A stretch of 64,000 bases of DNA, from NCBI RefSeq assembly GCF_040786275.1, contig NZ_JBFMVT010000002.1, positions 2,170,001-2,234,000 of the forward strand, written 5' to 3'. Origin of the DNA: Buttiauxella gaviniae (GTDB lineage: Bacteria > Pseudomonadota > Gammaproteobacteria > Enterobacterales > Enterobacteriaceae). Both the position numbers and the translations under genes were made by a program. The notes under the pieces are model-generated. The model was given only the letters and a program-made list of their open reading frames with translations. It had not been told where the DNA came from and ran no database searches. Every line of letters begins with the position of its first letter. Position 1 is the first letter of the stretch. Shown here in pieces: positions 14,359 through 25,654 of this stretch.

Positions 14359-16101
14359 ATGACACGCAGGCTGGAACTATTAATCGCTCACACCATCCTG
14401 CAAGGTTTTGACGCGCAGTATGGCCGCTTTCTTGAGATAACTGCCGGAGCGCAGCAGCGTTTCGAGCAAGCTGACTGGCATGCGGTTCAGCAGGCGATGA
14501 AAAGCCGCATCCATCTCTATGATCATCATGTAGGTTTAGTGGTGGAGCAACTGCGTTGTATTACGGGTGGCAACAATACGGACGATGAGTTTTTATTGCG
14601 AGTTAAAGCGCAGTACACGCAGCTATTACCGGATTACCCTCGGTTTGAAATCGCCGAAAGCTTTTTCAATTCCGTCTATTGTCGGCTCTTCGATCACCGC
14701 TCGTTATCTCCCGAGCGGCTTTTTATTTTCAGTTCTCAAGAAGAGCAACGCTTTCGCACCATTTCTCGTCCGCTATCTAAAACCTATTCTCCTGCTTTAG
14801 GCTGGCAACCGCTGCTGCGCTCTCTGCTAAGGGATTTGCCTTTGCGTTTACCGTGGCAGGATGTGGGGCGCGATGCCGGGTATATTGTTGCACATCTGGC
14901 CGAAACCTTTGGTGTCGAGGCTCTGGAGCACGCCCAGCTTGAGGTCGCCAACGAACTTTTTTATCGTAATAAGGCCGCCTGGCTGGCAGGAAAACTGATT
15001 TTTCCGAGCGGCAAAGTTCCCTTTTTGCTGCCGATTCATCGCACTGACGACGGGCAATTAGTCGTTGATACGTGCTTAACCAGCACCGCCGAGGCGAGCA
15101 TAGTTTTCGGCTTCGCACGTTCATATTTCATGGTTTATGCCCCGCTTCCTGCCGCTCTGGTTGAATGGTTGCGTGAGCTGCTGCCCGGTAAAACAACCGC
15201 CGAACTGTATATGGCGATTGGCTGCCAGAAACACGGCAAAACAGAAAGTTACCGGGAATATCTGACTTACATTTCCAAAACTGATGAGCAATTCATTGAA
15301 GCCCCTGGCATCCGCGGCATGGTGATGCTGGTGTTTACGCTTCCCGGTTTCGATCGGGTATTCAAGGTAATTAAAGACAAGTTTGCGCCGCAAAAAGAGG
15401 TGACAGCCGAACGTGTGCGGGCTTGCTATCAACTGGTTAAAGAACACGATCGCGTCGGGCGAATGGCCGATACTCAGGAGTTCGAAAACTTTGTGCTGTC
15501 TAAACACCAAATTAGCCAGCCATTATTGGAATTATTGTGGCAGGAAGCGCCAGAAAAAATGACGGATCTCGGGGACCGAATCGTCATTAGCCATTTGTAT
15601 ATTGAACGGCGTATGGTGCCGCTTAACTTATGGCTGGAGCAGGCCGAAGGTCAGCAACTGCGCGACGCGGTAGAGGAATATGGCAATGCCATTCGCCAGC
15701 TTGCCGCCGCCAATATTTTCCCGGGTGACATGCTGTTTAAAAACTTTGGCGTCACCCGTCACGGGCGTGTTGTTTTCTACGATTACGACGAAATTTGCTA
15801 TATGACTGAAGTGAATTTTCGGAACGTCCCGCCATCGCGTTATCCGGAAGACGAACTCTCTGCTGAACCGTGGTATAGCGTGGCGCCGGGCGACGTATTC
15901 CCGGAAGAATTCCGTCACTATTTATGCGCCGATCTACGTATTCGCCAGATTTTTGATGAAATGCACAGCGACCTGTTTCGTGCCGATTACTGGCGAGCGT
16001 TACAAGAGCGAATCCGCAATGGGCATGTGGAAGATGTTTTTGCCTATCGCAAGCGACAGCGATTTATCACTCGTTTTGGCGAGTTAAAGCAGGCGGGTTA
16101 G
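14359..16101 (+). CDS. aceK: isocitrate dehydrogenase kinase/phosphatase
   Basis: Bifunctional enzyme that phosphorylates and dephosphorylates Icd, switching flux between the TCA cycle and the glyoxylate bypass during growth on acetate. The 580 residues are in the family range (E. coli 578). The nucleotide-binding loop [17 protein letters not shown] (about 313-329) and the kinase-like [16 protein letters not shown] (about 463-478) are intact. Third gene of aceBAK; its last four bases overlap the end of the convergent iclR. Confidence 0.97.
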   Translation: MTRRLELLIAHTILQGFDAQYGRFLEITAGAQQRFEQADWHAVQQAMKSRIHLYDHHVGLVVEQLRCITGGNNTDDEFLLRVKAQYTQLLPDYPRFEIAESFFNSVYCRLFDHRSLSPERLFIFSSQEEQRFRTISRPLSKTYSPALGWQPLLRSLLRDLPLRLPWQDVGRDAGYIVAHLAETFGVEALEHAQLEVANELFYRNKAAWLAGKLIFPSGKVPFLLPIHRTDDGQLVVDTCLTSTAEASIVFGFARSYFMVYAPLPAALVEWLRELLPGKTTAELYMAIGCQKHGKTESYREYLTYISKTDEQFIEAPGIRGMVMLVFTLPGFDRVFKVIKDKFAPQKEVTAERVRACYQLVKEHDRVGRMADTQEFENFVLSKHQISQPLLELLWQEAPEKMTDLGDRIVISHLYIERRMVPLNLWLEQAEGQQLRDAVEEYGNAIRQLAAANIFPGDMLFKNFGVTRHGRVVFYDYDEICYMTEVNFRNVPPSRYPEDELSAEPWYSVAPGDVFPEEFRHYLCADLRIRQIFDEMHSDLFRADYWRALQERIRNGHVEDVFAYRKRQRFITRFGELKQAG

Positions 16102-16931
16102 CGCCCGCCGCCGTATGCCTGGGTAATCTCTTTCGCCGCTTTAATCACTAACGCGCCCAACTCTGTTACGCGGTCGTCAGTAATGCGTGAAATCGGGCCG
16201 GAAATTGAAATCGCAGCAAACGCTTCATGATGTTCGTCATAAATACACGCCGCCACACAACGTAAGCCCAACGCATGTTCTTCATCATCAAACGAATAAC
16301 CCCGTTTGCGGGTTTGCGCTAAATCTTCTTTCAGATGCAGCGGGGAAGTCAGCGTTGCAGGCGTATAGCTGTGCAACCCTTTGCGATGCAGCAGCGTTGC
16401 CACCTGATCGTCGCTTAGATTGGCGAGAAAGACTTTCCCTGCACCGGATGCATGCATCGGCAATTTGCCACCAATCGGCGCTGACATGCGCATTAACTGA
16501 GCGCATTGCACCTGGTCGATAATAATCGCCTGATGATCGCTATGGTCGAGCACCGCCAGATTCACTGTTTCACCCGAATCTTCCATCAGCTTGCGCAGCA
16601 TCGGGTGGACAATCGCCAGCAGATTACGGCTTTGCAGGAAACTACTGCCGACTACAAAAGCGTGTGCGCCAATCGTCCAGTGCCCAAGATCGCCAATCTG
16701 GCGTACAAAACCCAGTTGCTGCATGGTAGTGAGCAGACGATGTGTTGTGGAGTTAGGTAAGCCGGCCTGCTGCGCAAGCTCTGTGAGCGCAACGCTACCA
16801 TGCGATTCCGCAATCCATTCAAGCAGTTTCAGGCCGCGTGTCAGTGACTGAACCTGTCCGGTAGGCTGAGGCGCGGCAACTGTGGCAGCGCGTGGTTTTT
16901 TTCCACGTTTGGCGGGAACGGCAGCGACCAT
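16098..16931 (-). CDS. iclR: transcriptional repressor IclR
   Basis: Represses aceBAK and its own gene; glyoxylate and pyruvate modulate its oligomeric state. I start it at the ATG ending at 16931 ([13 protein letters not shown]), giving 277 residues (E. coli 274 from the equivalent Met), because AGGAG lies just upstream and the longer frame back to 17033 runs through the operator. A winged helix-turn-helix (about 25-85, [20 protein letters not shown]) is followed by the effector domain with [14 protein letters not shown] and [11 protein letters not shown]. It converges with aceK and diverges from metH. Confidence 0.96.
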   Translation of the reverse strand: MVAAVPAKRGKKPRAATVAAPQPTGQVQSLTRGLKLLEWIAESHGSVALTELAQQAGLPNSTTHRLLTTMQQLGFVRQIGDLGHWTIGAHAFVVGSSFLQSRNLLAIVHPMLRKLMEDSGETVNLAVLDHSDHQAIIIDQVQCAQLMRMSAPIGGKLPMHASGAGKVFLANLSDDQVATLLHRKGLHSYTPATLTSPLHLKEDLAQTRKRGYSFDDEEHALGLRCVAACIYDEHHEAFAAISISGPISRITDDRVTELGALVIKAAKEITQAYGGGR

Positions 16932-16954
16932 AACTGACTCCTGTTTTCGTATCG

Positions 16955-16969
16955 TGGAAATCATTTTCG
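16955..16969 (-). promoter_or_regulatory. IclR autoregulatory operator
   Basis: TGGAAATCATTTTCG is near-palindromic and fits the IclR box TGGAAATNATTTCCA; it lies 24 bases upstream of iclR, where autorepression is known in E. coli. Confidence 0.75.
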
Positions 16970-17019
16970 TTTTATTTGGCGATAATGCAACCGGCATCGG
17001 ACTCATCGGATCAGTCAGG

Positions 17020-17032
17020 TGAACATGTCTCA
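17020..17032 (+). promoter_or_regulatory. candidate MetR site upstream of metH
   Basis: TGAACATGTCTCA fits TGAA-N5-TTCA with one mismatch in the second half-site. MetR activates metH in E. coli. The site is about 85 bases before the chosen GTG start. Confidence 0.6.
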
Positions 17033-17116
17033 TGTTCCATTGCTTTGCGACTATTACAAGTTATGACAGTATGGCTCAGTGGTCTGACAGGCTTGGGTAA
17101 ACAGGTGGGAGCGAGA

Positions 17117-20100
17117 GTGAGCAATAAATTAGAAAAACTGCATCAGCAGTTGAAAGAACGCATTTTGGTGCTGGATGGCGGTATGGGAACCATGATCCAG
17201 AGCTACCGTCTTGATGAGAGCGATTTCCGGGGTGAGCGCTTTGCGGACTGGCCGTGTGACCTGAAAGGGAACAACGATCTGCTGGTACTGAGCAAACCGG
17301 AAATTATTGCCGCTATTCACTACGCCTACTTTGAAGCCGGGGCCGACATCGTCGAAACCAATACCTTCAACTCAACCACTATCGCGATGGCGGATTACCA
17401 AATGGAATCCCTGTCGGCAGAAATTAACTACGAAGCCGCAAAACTTGCCCGCGCTTGTGCCGATGAATGGACTGCTCGCACGCCGGAAAAACCACGTTAC
17501 GTGGCGGGTGTGCTCGGCCCAACCAACCGCACGGCCTCTATCTCTCCAGACGTAAACGATCCTGCGTTCCGTAACGTCACTTTCGATCAACTGGTGGAAG
17601 CCTACCGCGAATCCACCCGTGCGCTGGTGGAGGGTGGGTCCGATCTCATCATGATTGAGACGGTGTTCGATACCCTGAATGCTAAAGCGGCTATTTTCGC
17701 CGTTAAAACCGAATTTGAAGCGCTCGGCGTTGAGCTGCCGATCATGATTTCCGGCACCATCACCGATGCTTCCGGTCGTACCCTTTCTGGTCAAACGACT
17801 GAAGCGTTCTACAACTCATTACGTCATGCGGATGCACTCACCTTCGGGCTGAACTGTGCGTTGGGGCCAGATGAGCTGCGTCAGTACGTGGCAGAACTTT
17901 CACGCATCGCCGATTGTTATGTCACCGCGCACCCGAATGCCGGGCTGCCAAATGCCTTCGGTGAATACGACCTTGATGCAGATGAAATGGCGCGCCAGAT
18001 TGGCGAATGGGCACAGGCCGGTTTCCTGAATATCATCGGTGGCTGCTGCGGTACCACGCCTGCGCACATCGCGGCAATGAGCAAAGCTGTTGAAGGCGTT
18101 GCACCTCGTCAAGTGCCGGAACTGCCTGTTGCATGCCGCCTGGCTGGCCTCGAGCCGCTGAACATCGGTGCCGACAGCCTGTTCGTGAACGTCGGGGAAC
18201 GTACCAACGTTACCGGTTCCGCCAAATTTAAGCGCCTGATCAAAGAAGATAAATATAACGAAGCGCTGGAAGTGGCACTTCAGCAGGTGGAAAGCGGCGC
18301 GCAGATCATCGACATCAACATGGATGAAGGGATGCTCGACGCCGAAGCGGCGATGGTGCGTTTCCTCAACCTGATTGCGGGTGAGCCGGACATTGCCCGC
18401 GTGCCAATCATGATTGACTCCTCAAAATGGGACGTCATCGAAAAAGGGCTGAAATGCATACAGGGCAAGGGCATCGTTAACTCCATCTCCATGAAAGAGG
18501 GGATTGAGCCGTTTATCCACCACGCAAAACTGGTGCGCCGCTACGGTGCCGCGATGGTCGTTATGGCCTTTGACGAGGTTGGGCAGGCGGATACGCGCGA
18601 ACGCAAAATCGAAATTTGCCGCCGTGCCTACAAAATTCTGACCGAGGAAGTCGGCTTCCCGCCGGAAGACATTATTTTTGACCCGAATATCTTTGCCGTC
18701 GCAACCGGCATCGAAGAGCACAACAACTATGCCCAGGACTTTATCGGCGCGTGTGAAGACATCAAGCGCGAACTTCCCCATGCAATGATCTCTGGTGGTG
18801 TGTCGAACGTGTCGTTCTCGTTCCGTGGTAACGACCCGGTGCGCGAAGCGATTCACGCCGTGTTCTTGTATTACGCGATTCGTAACGGCATGGATATGGG
18901 TATCGTCAACGCCGGGCAACTGGCGATTTATGATGACTTATCGGATGAACTGCGTGACGCCGTCGAAGACGTCATCTTAAACCGCCGCGATGATGGCACT
19001 GAACGTTTGCTGGATCTGGCAGAAAAATATCGTGGCTCCAAAAGCGATGATGGCGCAAATGCCCAGCAGGCGGAATGGCGTACCTGGGATGTGAAAAAAC
19101 GTCTTGAATACTCGTTGGTAAAAGGTATCACCGAGTTTATCGAGCTGGATACCGAAGAAGCCCGTCAGCAGGCGACGCGCCCGATTGAAGTGATCGAAGG
19201 GCCGCTGATGGATGGTATGAACGTGGTCGGCGACCTGTTTGGCGAAGGGAAAATGTTCCTCCCGCAGGTGGTGAAATCCGCCCGCGTAATGAAGCAGGCA
19301 GTGGCATACCTCGAACCGTACATCGAAGCCAGCAAAGAAAAAGGCTCTACCAACGGTAAAATCGTGCTTGCCACGGTAAAAGGCGATGTGCACGACATCG
19401 GGAAAAACATCGTTGGCGTGGTGCTGCAATGTAACAACTATGAAATTATCGACCTCGGCGTAATGGTGCCAACCGAGAAGATTTTGAAAACCGCACGTGA
19501 AGTGGGGGCGGATATTATCGGCCTGTCCGGCCTGATTACCCCGTCGCTCGATGAAATGGTTAACGTCGCCAAAGAGATGGAGCGCCAGGGCTTTACGCTG
19601 CCGCTGCTGATTGGCGGGGCAACGACATCCAAAGCGCACACGGCGGTGAAAATCGAGCAGAACTACAGCGGCCCAACGGTTTATGTGCAGAACGCCTCGC
19701 GCACCGTAGGCGTGGTTGCGGCGCTGCTTTCTCCGACCCAGCATGATGAATTTGTCGAACGCACGCGTAAAGAGTACGTCACTGTACGTACTCAGCATGG
19801 CCGTAAAAAACCGCGTACTCCCCCGGTTACATTGCAAGCCGCGCGTGAAAACGACCTGGCATTTGACTGGGCAAGCTATACACCGCCTGTTCCACATCGC
19901 CCAGGTGTGCAGGAAGTCACCGCCAGCATCGAAACGCTGCGTAACTACATCGACTGGACGCCGTTCTTTATGACCTGGTCGCTGGCCGGGAAATATCCGC
20001 GCATTCTTGAAGATGAAGTGGTTGGCGAAGAAGCGCAGCGTCTGTTCAAAGACGCCAACGATATGCTCGATAAACTGCATGCGGAAAAATTACTCACCCC

Positions 20101-20800
20101 GCGTGGCGTAGTCGGTATCTTCCCGGCAAACCGTGTGGATGACGATATCGAAATCTATCGCGACGAATCTCGTACCCATGTGCGGACCGTCGCGCATCAT
20201 CTGCGTCAGCAAACGGAAAAAGTCGGTTTTGCTAACTACTGTCTGGCCGATTTTGTTGCGCCGAAACACAGCGGCAAAGCGGATTACCTCGGCGCATTTG
20301 CGGTAACCGGTGGTTTAGAGGAAGACACGTTAGCCGAGGCTTTCGACGCACAGCACGATGATTACAACAAGATCATGGTGAAAGCGATTTCCGACCGTCT
20401 GGCGGAAGCCTTTGCGGAATACCTGCACGAACGTGTGCGCAAAGTCTATTGGGGTTATGCACCAACGGAAAACCTCAGTAACGAAGAGCTTATTCGTGAA
20501 AACTACCAGGGGATTCGCCCGGCACCGGGTTACCCGGCCTGCCCGGAACACACCGAAAAATCGACTATCTGGGAACTGCTGGACGTGGAAAATGTGATCG
20601 GTATGAAGCTCACAGAATCCTACGCGATGTGGCCTGGGGCGTCCGTTTCCGGCTGGTATTTCAGCCACCCAGACAGCAAATACTACGCTGTGGCGCAGAT
20701 TCAGCGTGACCAGGTGGAAGATTATGCGCGTCGTAAAGGGATGGCGGTTACCGACGTTGAACGCTGGTTAGCACCGAATTTGGGCTACGACGCGGATTAA
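17117..20800 (+). CDS. metH: cobalamin-dependent methionine synthase
   Basis: Transfers methyl from 5-methyl-THF via methylcobalamin to homocysteine. I use the GTG at 17117 ([16 protein letters not shown]), giving 1227 residues, the E. coli length; the frame is open further upstream but that part has no family similarity. Domains in order: homocysteine binding with zinc ligands in GLNCALGP and GGCCGTTP (Cys pair about 310-311), folate binding, cobalamin binding with DVHDIGKN (axial His about 759), and the C-terminal AdoMet reactivation domain with [15 protein letters not shown]. Confidence 0.98.
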   Translation: MSNKLEKLHQQLKERILVLDGGMGTMIQSYRLDESDFRGERFADWPCDLKGNNDLLVLSKPEIIAAIHYAYFEAGADIVETNTFNSTTIAMADYQMESLSAEINYEAAKLARACADEWTARTPEKPRYVAGVLGPTNRTASISPDVNDPAFRNVTFDQLVEAYRESTRALVEGGSDLIMIETVFDTLNAKAAIFAVKTEFEALGVELPIMISGTITDASGRTLSGQTTEAFYNSLRHADALTFGLNCALGPDELRQYVAELSRIADCYVTAHPNAGLPNAFGEYDLDADEMARQIGEWAQAGFLNIIGGCCGTTPAHIAAMSKAVEGVAPRQVPELPVACRLAGLEPLNIGADSLFVNVGERTNVTGSAKFKRLIKEDKYNEALEVALQQVESGAQIIDINMDEGMLDAEAAMVRFLNLIAGEPDIARVPIMIDSSKWDVIEKGLKCIQGKGIVNSISMKEGIEPFIHHAKLVRRYGAAMVVMAFDEVGQADTRERKIEICRRAYKILTEEVGFPPEDIIFDPNIFAVATGIEEHNNYAQDFIGACEDIKRELPHAMISGGVSNVSFSFRGNDPVREAIHAVFLYYAIRNGMDMGIVNAGQLAIYDDLSDELRDAVEDVILNRRDDGTERLLDLAEKYRGSKSDDGANAQQAEWRTWDVKKRLEYSLVKGITEFIELDTEEARQQATRPIEVIEGPLMDGMNVVGDLFGEGKMFLPQVVKSARVMKQAVAYLEPYIEASKEKGSTNGKIVLATVKGDVHDIGKNIVGVVLQCNNYEIIDLGVMVPTEKILKTAREVGADIIGLSGLITPSLDEMVNVAKEMERQGFTLPLLIGGATTSKAHTAVKIEQNYSGPTVYVQNASRTVGVVAALLSPTQHDEFVERTRKEYVTVRTQHGRKKPRTPPVTLQAARENDLAFDWASYTPPVPHRPGVQEVTASIETLRNYIDWTPFFMTWSLAGKYPRILEDEVVGEEAQRLFKDANDMLDKLHAEKLLTPRGVVGIFPANRVDDDIEIYRDESRTHVRTVAHHLRQQTEKVGFANYCLADFVAPKHSGKADYLGAFAVTGGLEEDTLAEAFDAQHDDYNKIMVKAISDRLAEAFAEYLHERVRKVYWGYAPTENLSNEELIRENYQGIRPAPGYPACPEHTEKSTIWELLDVENVIGMKLTESYAMWPGASVSGWYFSHPDSKYYAVAQIQRDQVEDYARRKGMAVTDVERWLAPNLGYDAD

Positions 20801-20808
20801 CCTCTAAT

Positions 20809-20885
20809 TGGGTGGATGACGCTTTCGCTTATCCACCCAACAACACCGATTCCGTAAGTCGGGTAAGCATCAACGCCACCCGACA
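20809..20885. repeat. REP pair (BIME) after metH
   Basis: GGGTGGATGACGC...TATCCACCC (20810-20838) and GTCGGGTAAGC...CCACCCGAC (about 20858-20884) form two REP palindromes between metH and yjbB, which point the same way. Confidence 0.8.
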
Positions 20886-20971
20886 AAACCTTCCCTCGCA
20901 CCCTATTACCGCTAATCCATATATACTGGAAAGAGAAGGAATTTCTTCACTCAAACTAACCAGGAGAAAGA

Positions 20972-22600
20972 GTGCTTACCTTATTGCATCTGCTTTCTGC
21001 GGTGGCGTTACTGGTATGGGGTACGCATATTGTGCGTACCGGCATCATGCGTGTTTATGGTGCCAATCTCCGTAGTGTGCTCAGCCGCAGCGTTGAAAAA
21101 AAACCGTTCGCCTTTTGTGCGGGCATCGGTGTAACCGCGCTGGTGCAAAGCAGCAATGCCACCACCATGCTGGTGACCTCTTTTGTTGCTCAAGACCTTG
21201 TGGCGCTCACACCCGCGCTGGTAATTGTGCTGGGGGCGGATGTGGGTACTGCGCTGATGGCGCGAATCCTGACCTTTGATCTTTCCTGGCTTTCACCGCT
21301 TCTGATCTTTATCGGCGTTATTTTCTTCCTGAGCCGCAAGCAAACGCGTGCCGGGCAACTCGGGCGAGTCGGCATCGGCCTTGGGCTTATTTTGCTGGCG
21401 CTAGAGTTGATTGTTGCCGCCGTTACGCCGATTACGCAGGCCTCCGGCGTACAGGTGATTTTCGCCTCGCTAACCGGCGATATCATGCTTGATGCGTTAA
21501 TTGGGGCGATGTTTGCCATCATCAGCTATTCAAGCCTGGCGGCCGTATTGCTGACGGCGACGCTGACGTCTGCGGGAATCATCTCGTTTGATGTCGCCCT
21601 ATGTCTGGTGATTGGTGCCAACCTCGGCTCAGGCCTACTGGCCATGATCAACAACAGCACGGCTAACGCTGCTGCGCGCCGCGTCGCACTTGGCAGTTTG
21701 CTGTTTAAGCTGGTGGGCGGGGTGATTGTGCTGCCGTTCGTCCATCTTCTGGCCGATGCGATGCAAAAACTTTCGCAGCCGGAATCCGAGCTGGTTATCT
21801 ATTTCCACGTCTTCTACAACTTGATTCGCTGCCTGGCGATGGTGCCATTTGCGGGGGCGATGGCACGATTCTGCCGCCGCGTGATCAGCGAAACGCCGGA
21901 AATTGATGCTCGTATGAAGCCAAAACATCTGGACGTCACCGCGCTTGATACCCCGGCTCTTGGGCTGTCCAATGCGGCGCGTGAAACGTTACGCATGGGT
22001 GATGTCCTGGAGCAAATGCTGGAGACCTGGAGCAAAGTCATGCACGGCGAGCCGCGCCAGGAAAAAGAGCTGCGCAAGCTGGCCGATGATGTGGATGTGC
22101 TCTATACCGCGATAAAACTGTATATGGCGCAGATGCAGAAAGAGGAACTGGCGGAAGTCGAATCGCGCCGTTGGGCTGAAATCATTGAGATGTCCCTTAA
22201 CCTCGAACAGGCCGCTGATATTCTCGAGCGTATGGGCAGTGAAGTCGCTGATAAATCGCTGGCCGCGCGGCGGGCATTCTCGCCAGATGGGCTCAAAGAG
22301 CTGGATATTCTGCTTCAGCAATTAACCAGTAATCTGAAGCTCAGCCTGTCGGTATTTTTCTCAGCCGACGTCAACAGCGCCCGCCGTTTACGCCGTAATA
22401 AACACCGGTTCCGCATCCTGAATCGACGTTTCTCCCACGCGCATGTGGATCGCCTTCATCAGCAAAACGTCCAGAGTATTGAAACCAGCTCGCTTCACCT
22501 CGGTTTGCTTGGCGATATGAAGCGCCTGAACTCTCTGTTCTGCGCGGTCGCCTATAGCGTGCTTGAACAGCCGGATGATGACGAGCGCGACGAGTATTAA
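20972..22600 (+). CDS. yjbB: YjbB, Na+/phosphate symporter family protein
   Basis: An inner-membrane protein of 542 residues (E. coli 543). Residues about 1-310 hold two Na/Pi-cotransporter repeats with QSSNATTMLVTSF (near 51) and the related SYSSLAAVLLTATLTSAG (near 186), embedded in eight or so hydrophobic segments. Residues about 330-540 form a helical PhoU-like domain. E. coli YjbB has been linked to phosphate export. The start is a GTG preceded by AGGAG. pepE, which follows yjbB in E. coli, is absent here. Confidence 0.94.
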   Translation: MLTLLHLLSAVALLVWGTHIVRTGIMRVYGANLRSVLSRSVEKKPFAFCAGIGVTALVQSSNATTMLVTSFVAQDLVALTPALVIVLGADVGTALMARILTFDLSWLSPLLIFIGVIFFLSRKQTRAGQLGRVGIGLGLILLALELIVAAVTPITQASGVQVIFASLTGDIMLDALIGAMFAIISYSSLAAVLLTATLTSAGIISFDVALCLVIGANLGSGLLAMINNSTANAAARRVALGSLLFKLVGGVIVLPFVHLLADAMQKLSQPESELVIYFHVFYNLIRCLAMVPFAGAMARFCRRVISETPEIDARMKPKHLDVTALDTPALGLSNAARETLRMGDVLEQMLETWSKVMHGEPRQEKELRKLADDVDVLYTAIKLYMAQMQKEELAEVESRRWAEIIEMSLNLEQAADILERMGSEVADKSLAARRAFSPDGLKELDILLQQLTSNLKLSLSVFFSADVNSARRLRRNKHRFRILNRRFSHAHVDRLHQQNVQSIETSSLHLGLLGDMKRLNSLFCAVAYSVLEQPDDDERDEY

Positions 22601-22606
22601 CCTCTC

Positions 22607-22632
22607 AGGCACTTTCAAAATTGAAGGTGCCT
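22607..22632 (+). terminator. hairpin after yjbB
   Basis: AGGCACTTTCAA pairs with TTGAAGGTGCCT (one G-U pair). No clear T tract follows, so it may be a weak terminator or an mRNA-protecting stem. The remaining 217 bases before rluF contain no gene I can support; a 44-codon open stretch on the minus strand (22702-22836) has no start codon. Confidence 0.6.
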
Positions 22633-22849
22633 TGCTCTGAATGGCCGCGATGCTGTTCAGGTAGGAAAACGAGAAGGGAAAATATTCGTTCAATGGACGA
22701 CTTAACAAGAGGCACGATTTGAATCTGGAAAGTAGGCCGCAACGTCATTTAACGTTCTGCGAAACGCCTCCAGATAATCCGACAATGTCTCTCCTTCTTG
22801 TTCGCATCGACTCTCAGGTAGGGTATATTCCAGGTTTTACGGAGGAACC

Positions 22850-23731
22850 ATGCTGACCAACTCATCTATACGTCTGAACAAATACATTAGCGAGAGCGGT
22901 ATCTGCTCCCGTCGTGATGCCGATCGTTACATCGAACAGGGAAATGTTTTTATCAACGGCAAACGCGCCGCGATTGGCGATCAGGTATTTGCCGGAGATG
23001 TGGTGAAGGTCAACGGTCAGTTAATCGAACCCCGTGACGAAGATGATCTGGTGCTTATCGCGCTGAACAAACCTGTGGGGATCGTCAGCACCACTGAAGA
23101 CGGTGAAAGAGACAACATCGTTGATTTTGTGAATCACAGCAAACGCGTTTTCCCCATTGGGCGATTAGATAAAGACTCTCAGGGGCTCATTTTTCTTACC
23201 AACCACGGTGACCTGGTAAACAAGATCCTGCGTGCCGGGAATGACCACGAAAAAGAATATATCGTTACGGTCAACAAACCGGTCACCGACGAATTTATTC
23301 GCGGTATGGGCGCGGGCGTGCCGATGCTGGGCACGATAACCAAAAAGTGCAAAGTGAAGAAAGAAGCCCCGTTTGTGTTCCGCATTACGCTGGTGCAAGG
23401 GCTTAACCGTCAGATTCGCCGCATGTGCGAACATTTTGGCTATGAAGTGACGAAGTTAGAGCGTACTCGCATCATGAATGTCAGCATGAAAGGGCTGCCG
23501 CTGGGCGAATGGCGGGATTTAACCGACGATGAATTAATTGAGTTGTTTAAATTAATTGAGAATTCTTCTTCCGAGGCCAAACCTGCGAAGAAACCAAAGG
23601 CAAAACCTGCCGCGGTGAACGCTGTGAAAAAACCGGTGGTTAGCGGGCCGAAGAGTACGGCTAAAACCCCGGCGGAGCTTGCATCACGCAAACGCTTTGC
23701 CCAGCCAGGGCGCAAGAAAAAGGGACGCTAA
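22850..23731 (+). CDS. rluF: 23S rRNA pseudouridine(2604) synthase RluF
   Basis: Isomerises U2604 of 23S rRNA (and U35 of tRNA-Tyr in E. coli) to pseudouridine. The 293 residues carry an S4 RNA-binding domain (about 7-55, [21 protein letters not shown]), then the RsuA-family catalytic domain with Asp107 in [10 protein letters not shown] and the [14 protein letters not shown] motif near 185. A Lys/Ala/Pro-rich basic tail (about 245-293) ends the protein. ACGGAGGAACC provides a strong ribosome site. Confidence 0.97.
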   Translation: MLTNSSIRLNKYISESGICSRRDADRYIEQGNVFINGKRAAIGDQVFAGDVVKVNGQLIEPRDEDDLVLIALNKPVGIVSTTEDGERDNIVDFVNHSKRVFPIGRLDKDSQGLIFLTNHGDLVNKILRAGNDHEKEYIVTVNKPVTDEFIRGMGAGVPMLGTITKKCKVKKEAPFVFRITLVQGLNRQIRRMCEHFGYEVTKLERTRIMNVSMKGLPLGEWRDLTDDELIELFKLIENSSSEAKPAKKPKAKPAAVNAVKKPVVSGPKSTAKTPAELASRKRFAQPGRKKKGR

Positions 23732-23732
23732 G

Positions 23733-24005
23733 TTAGCGTTTCCCACGGGAGTGGTTGTTTGCAGACCAGGAATAGGTTGCAGACGTATCCGGTTTTAATG
23801 CTTTTTGCTTTTTAATCTGGCGGACTTTTTTAGCCGCCAACTCACGTTCTGCTATCAGTTGGTCGATATAGGTTTTTTTAACGTGGTTGATTTCTGAGTT
23901 TGTCAGGGGGCGACCATGGGCGATGCGTGCGCGGTCGAGTCGCGTTTTCAGTTCGCGCTGCTCGGCTTCGGTCATATCTTGCTGTGTCAGTCTTGATGTG
24001 GACAT
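23733..24005 (-). CDS. yjbD: YjbD, DUF3811 protein
   Basis: A 90-residue, very basic, mostly helical protein of unknown function; the K/R-rich region around residues 49-70 (KTYIDQLIAERELAAKKVRQ) suggests a helix that could contact nucleic acid or form a coiled coil. It matches E. coli YjbD in length and position. It converges with rluF with a single base between the two stop codons, so any terminator must lie inside the opposite gene. Confidence 0.9.
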   Translation of the reverse strand: MSTSRLTQQDMTEAEQRELKTRLDRARIAHGRPLTNSEINHVKKTYIDQLIAERELAAKKVRQIKKQKALKPDTSATYSWSANNHSRGKR

Positions 24006-24132
24006 CGTTGCGGCCTCTTAAGAAGTGGCCTCCAGTGTAAAGCAAAGTGCCCGCCAGCTCAGTAAAAATCACCTTCTCGCAGCAAAGTTACCCTTAATAC
24101 ATGAATGAAATACCCTTTGGGTTATCGCCTGA

Positions 24133-24164
24133 AACGAAAAATGCCGGAAATAAGTCCGGCATTT
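24133..24164 (-). terminator. intrinsic terminator of lysC
   Basis: On the minus strand AAATGCCGGA and TCCGGCATTT form a 10-bp stem with a 6-base loop, followed by a short T run, 26 bases after the lysC stop. Confidence 0.85.
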
Positions 24165-24189
24165 GTATTCATTGCATGAGTAGAAACTT

Positions 24190-25545
24190 TTACTCAAACA
24201 GATTGTGATGAAGTTTCTGCACCACTTTTTCTGCGTCATCCCCAGGTACCAGGAAGCACAGGTTATAGCTGGATGCGCCGTAGCAAATCATGCGGATGTT
24301 GAACGGGTCAAGCACGCCAAACACCTCTTTACCCACGCCGCAGGCCTTGGATAATTTGTTACCGATGATAGCCACCAGCGCCAGGTTCTCTTCCACTTCT
24401 ACGCGGCAAAGCGAGGAAAGCTCGGTCAGCAAAGATGTGGTCAGCAGGCTGTCATCTGTAGACGTTACGCAGGTGGTATCCAGCGTCAGGGCAATACTGA
24501 CTTCAGATGTGGTAATCAGATCTACGGAGACGTTGTGATGCGCCAGAATATTAAAGACTTCCGCAAGGAAACCGTGGGAGTGAAGCATACTCAGGCTATG
24601 CAGCGTCACCAGGGTTTGTTTGCGGCGCACGGTCAGAGCGCGGAATAACGGCGGATTGTCCGTTTTGTTGCACACCAGTGTACCGCCTGCTTTCGGGTCT
24701 TTGCTGGAGCCAACAAACACCGGGATATCGCTACGAACCGCAGGCAGCAGCGTTGCCGGGTGGAGCACTTTTGCACCGAAAGTCGCCATTTCAGCGGCTT
24801 CTTCAAAAGCAATTTTGTCGATACGTTTTGCCGCTGGCACCATACGTGGATCGGTCGTGTAAATGCCCGGTACGTCCGTCCAGATATCAACCCGGCTGGC
24901 ATGCAGCGCTTCGCCCAGCAGTGCAGCGGTGTAGTCGCTGCCGCCACGGCCTAGTGTGGTCGTACGGCCTTTTGATTCGCTGCCGATAAAGCCTTGAGTG
25001 ATGACCAGGGAGTCTGCCAGGCGCGGTTGAAGCTGTTGGCTTGCTAATTCACCTAAAGCGGCAACATCAGGTTCTGCACGGCCAAAGCGGTCGTTGGTGC
25101 GCATGATTTTACGAATATCAAACCATTGCGCGTCGACTTTACGCTCACGCAGGATCTCGACAAACAGCAGCGTAGACATCAGCTCGCCATGGCTTACCAG
25201 TTCGTCAGTTAACGCGGTAGACGTGGCAAGCGAAGCGGCTTCAGCAAGCGTGGTGATGTTTTCAAGCAGGCGCTCAACTTCTTCGCGGATGATCTGGGGA
25301 TTAGCCAAACGTTCGACAATGTCATACTGAATTTTGCGAATCGCATCGAGCTTCACGAAACGCTCAGTCGCTTCAAGCCCGCCTGCCAGCGCAACCAGCA
25401 AATTGGTGATACCAGCGGAAGCGGAAAGTACCACGACGCGAACGTTTTCATCAGCAAGCACGACATCGGCGCTGCGGTTCATTGCGTCGTAATCAGCAAC
25501 GCTGGTTCCGCCAAATTTGGCAATAACGGTGTGTGGGAAAGACAT
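24190..25545 (-). CDS. lysC: lysine-sensitive aspartokinase III
   Basis: Phosphorylates aspartate, the first step to lysine, threonine, methionine and diaminopimelate; this isozyme is inhibited by lysine. It has 451 residues (E. coli 449). The kinase domain starts AKFGGTSVADYDA (about 9-21) and includes TLGRGGSDYTAALLGEAL near 196. The C-terminal half has two ACT domains that bind lysine (about 310-451). Expression is controlled by the lysine riboswitch in its long leader. Confidence 0.97.
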   Translation of the reverse strand: MSFPHTVIAKFGGTSVADYDAMNRSADVVLADENVRVVVLSASAGITNLLVALAGGLEATERFVKLDAIRKIQYDIVERLANPQIIREEVERLLENITTLAEAASLATSTALTDELVSHGELMSTLLFVEILRERKVDAQWFDIRKIMRTNDRFGRAEPDVAALGELASQQLQPRLADSLVITQGFIGSESKGRTTTLGRGGSDYTAALLGEALHASRVDIWTDVPGIYTTDPRMVPAAKRIDKIAFEEAAEMATFGAKVLHPATLLPAVRSDIPVFVGSSKDPKAGGTLVCNKTDNPPLFRALTVRRKQTLVTLHSLSMLHSHGFLAEVFNILAHHNVSVDLITTSEVSIALTLDTTCVTSTDDSLLTTSLLTELSSLCRVEVEENLALVAIIGNKLSKACGVGKEVFGVLDPFNIRMICYGASSYNLCFLVPGDDAEKVVQKLHHNLFE

Positions 25546-25654
25546 AACAACCTCGTGTCAGGGAGCCATTTTTTATATGGCATAAAAATTTTAAGCCTTG
25601 GCACAAGGGAAGAGCGGGAAAGGGGCAGACGTAGAAAAGTAGACCTGAACTACG

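Noticed and set aside
16932-17033. N-terminal extension of IclR by 34 residues
   Set aside because: The extension covers the IclR operator and lies before a good ribosome site and the conserved start [10 protein letters not shown].
18977-20080. 367-codon open frame opposite metH
   Set aside because: Antisense shadow of a conserved gene; composition rich in His, Phe and Arg is typical of such shadows.
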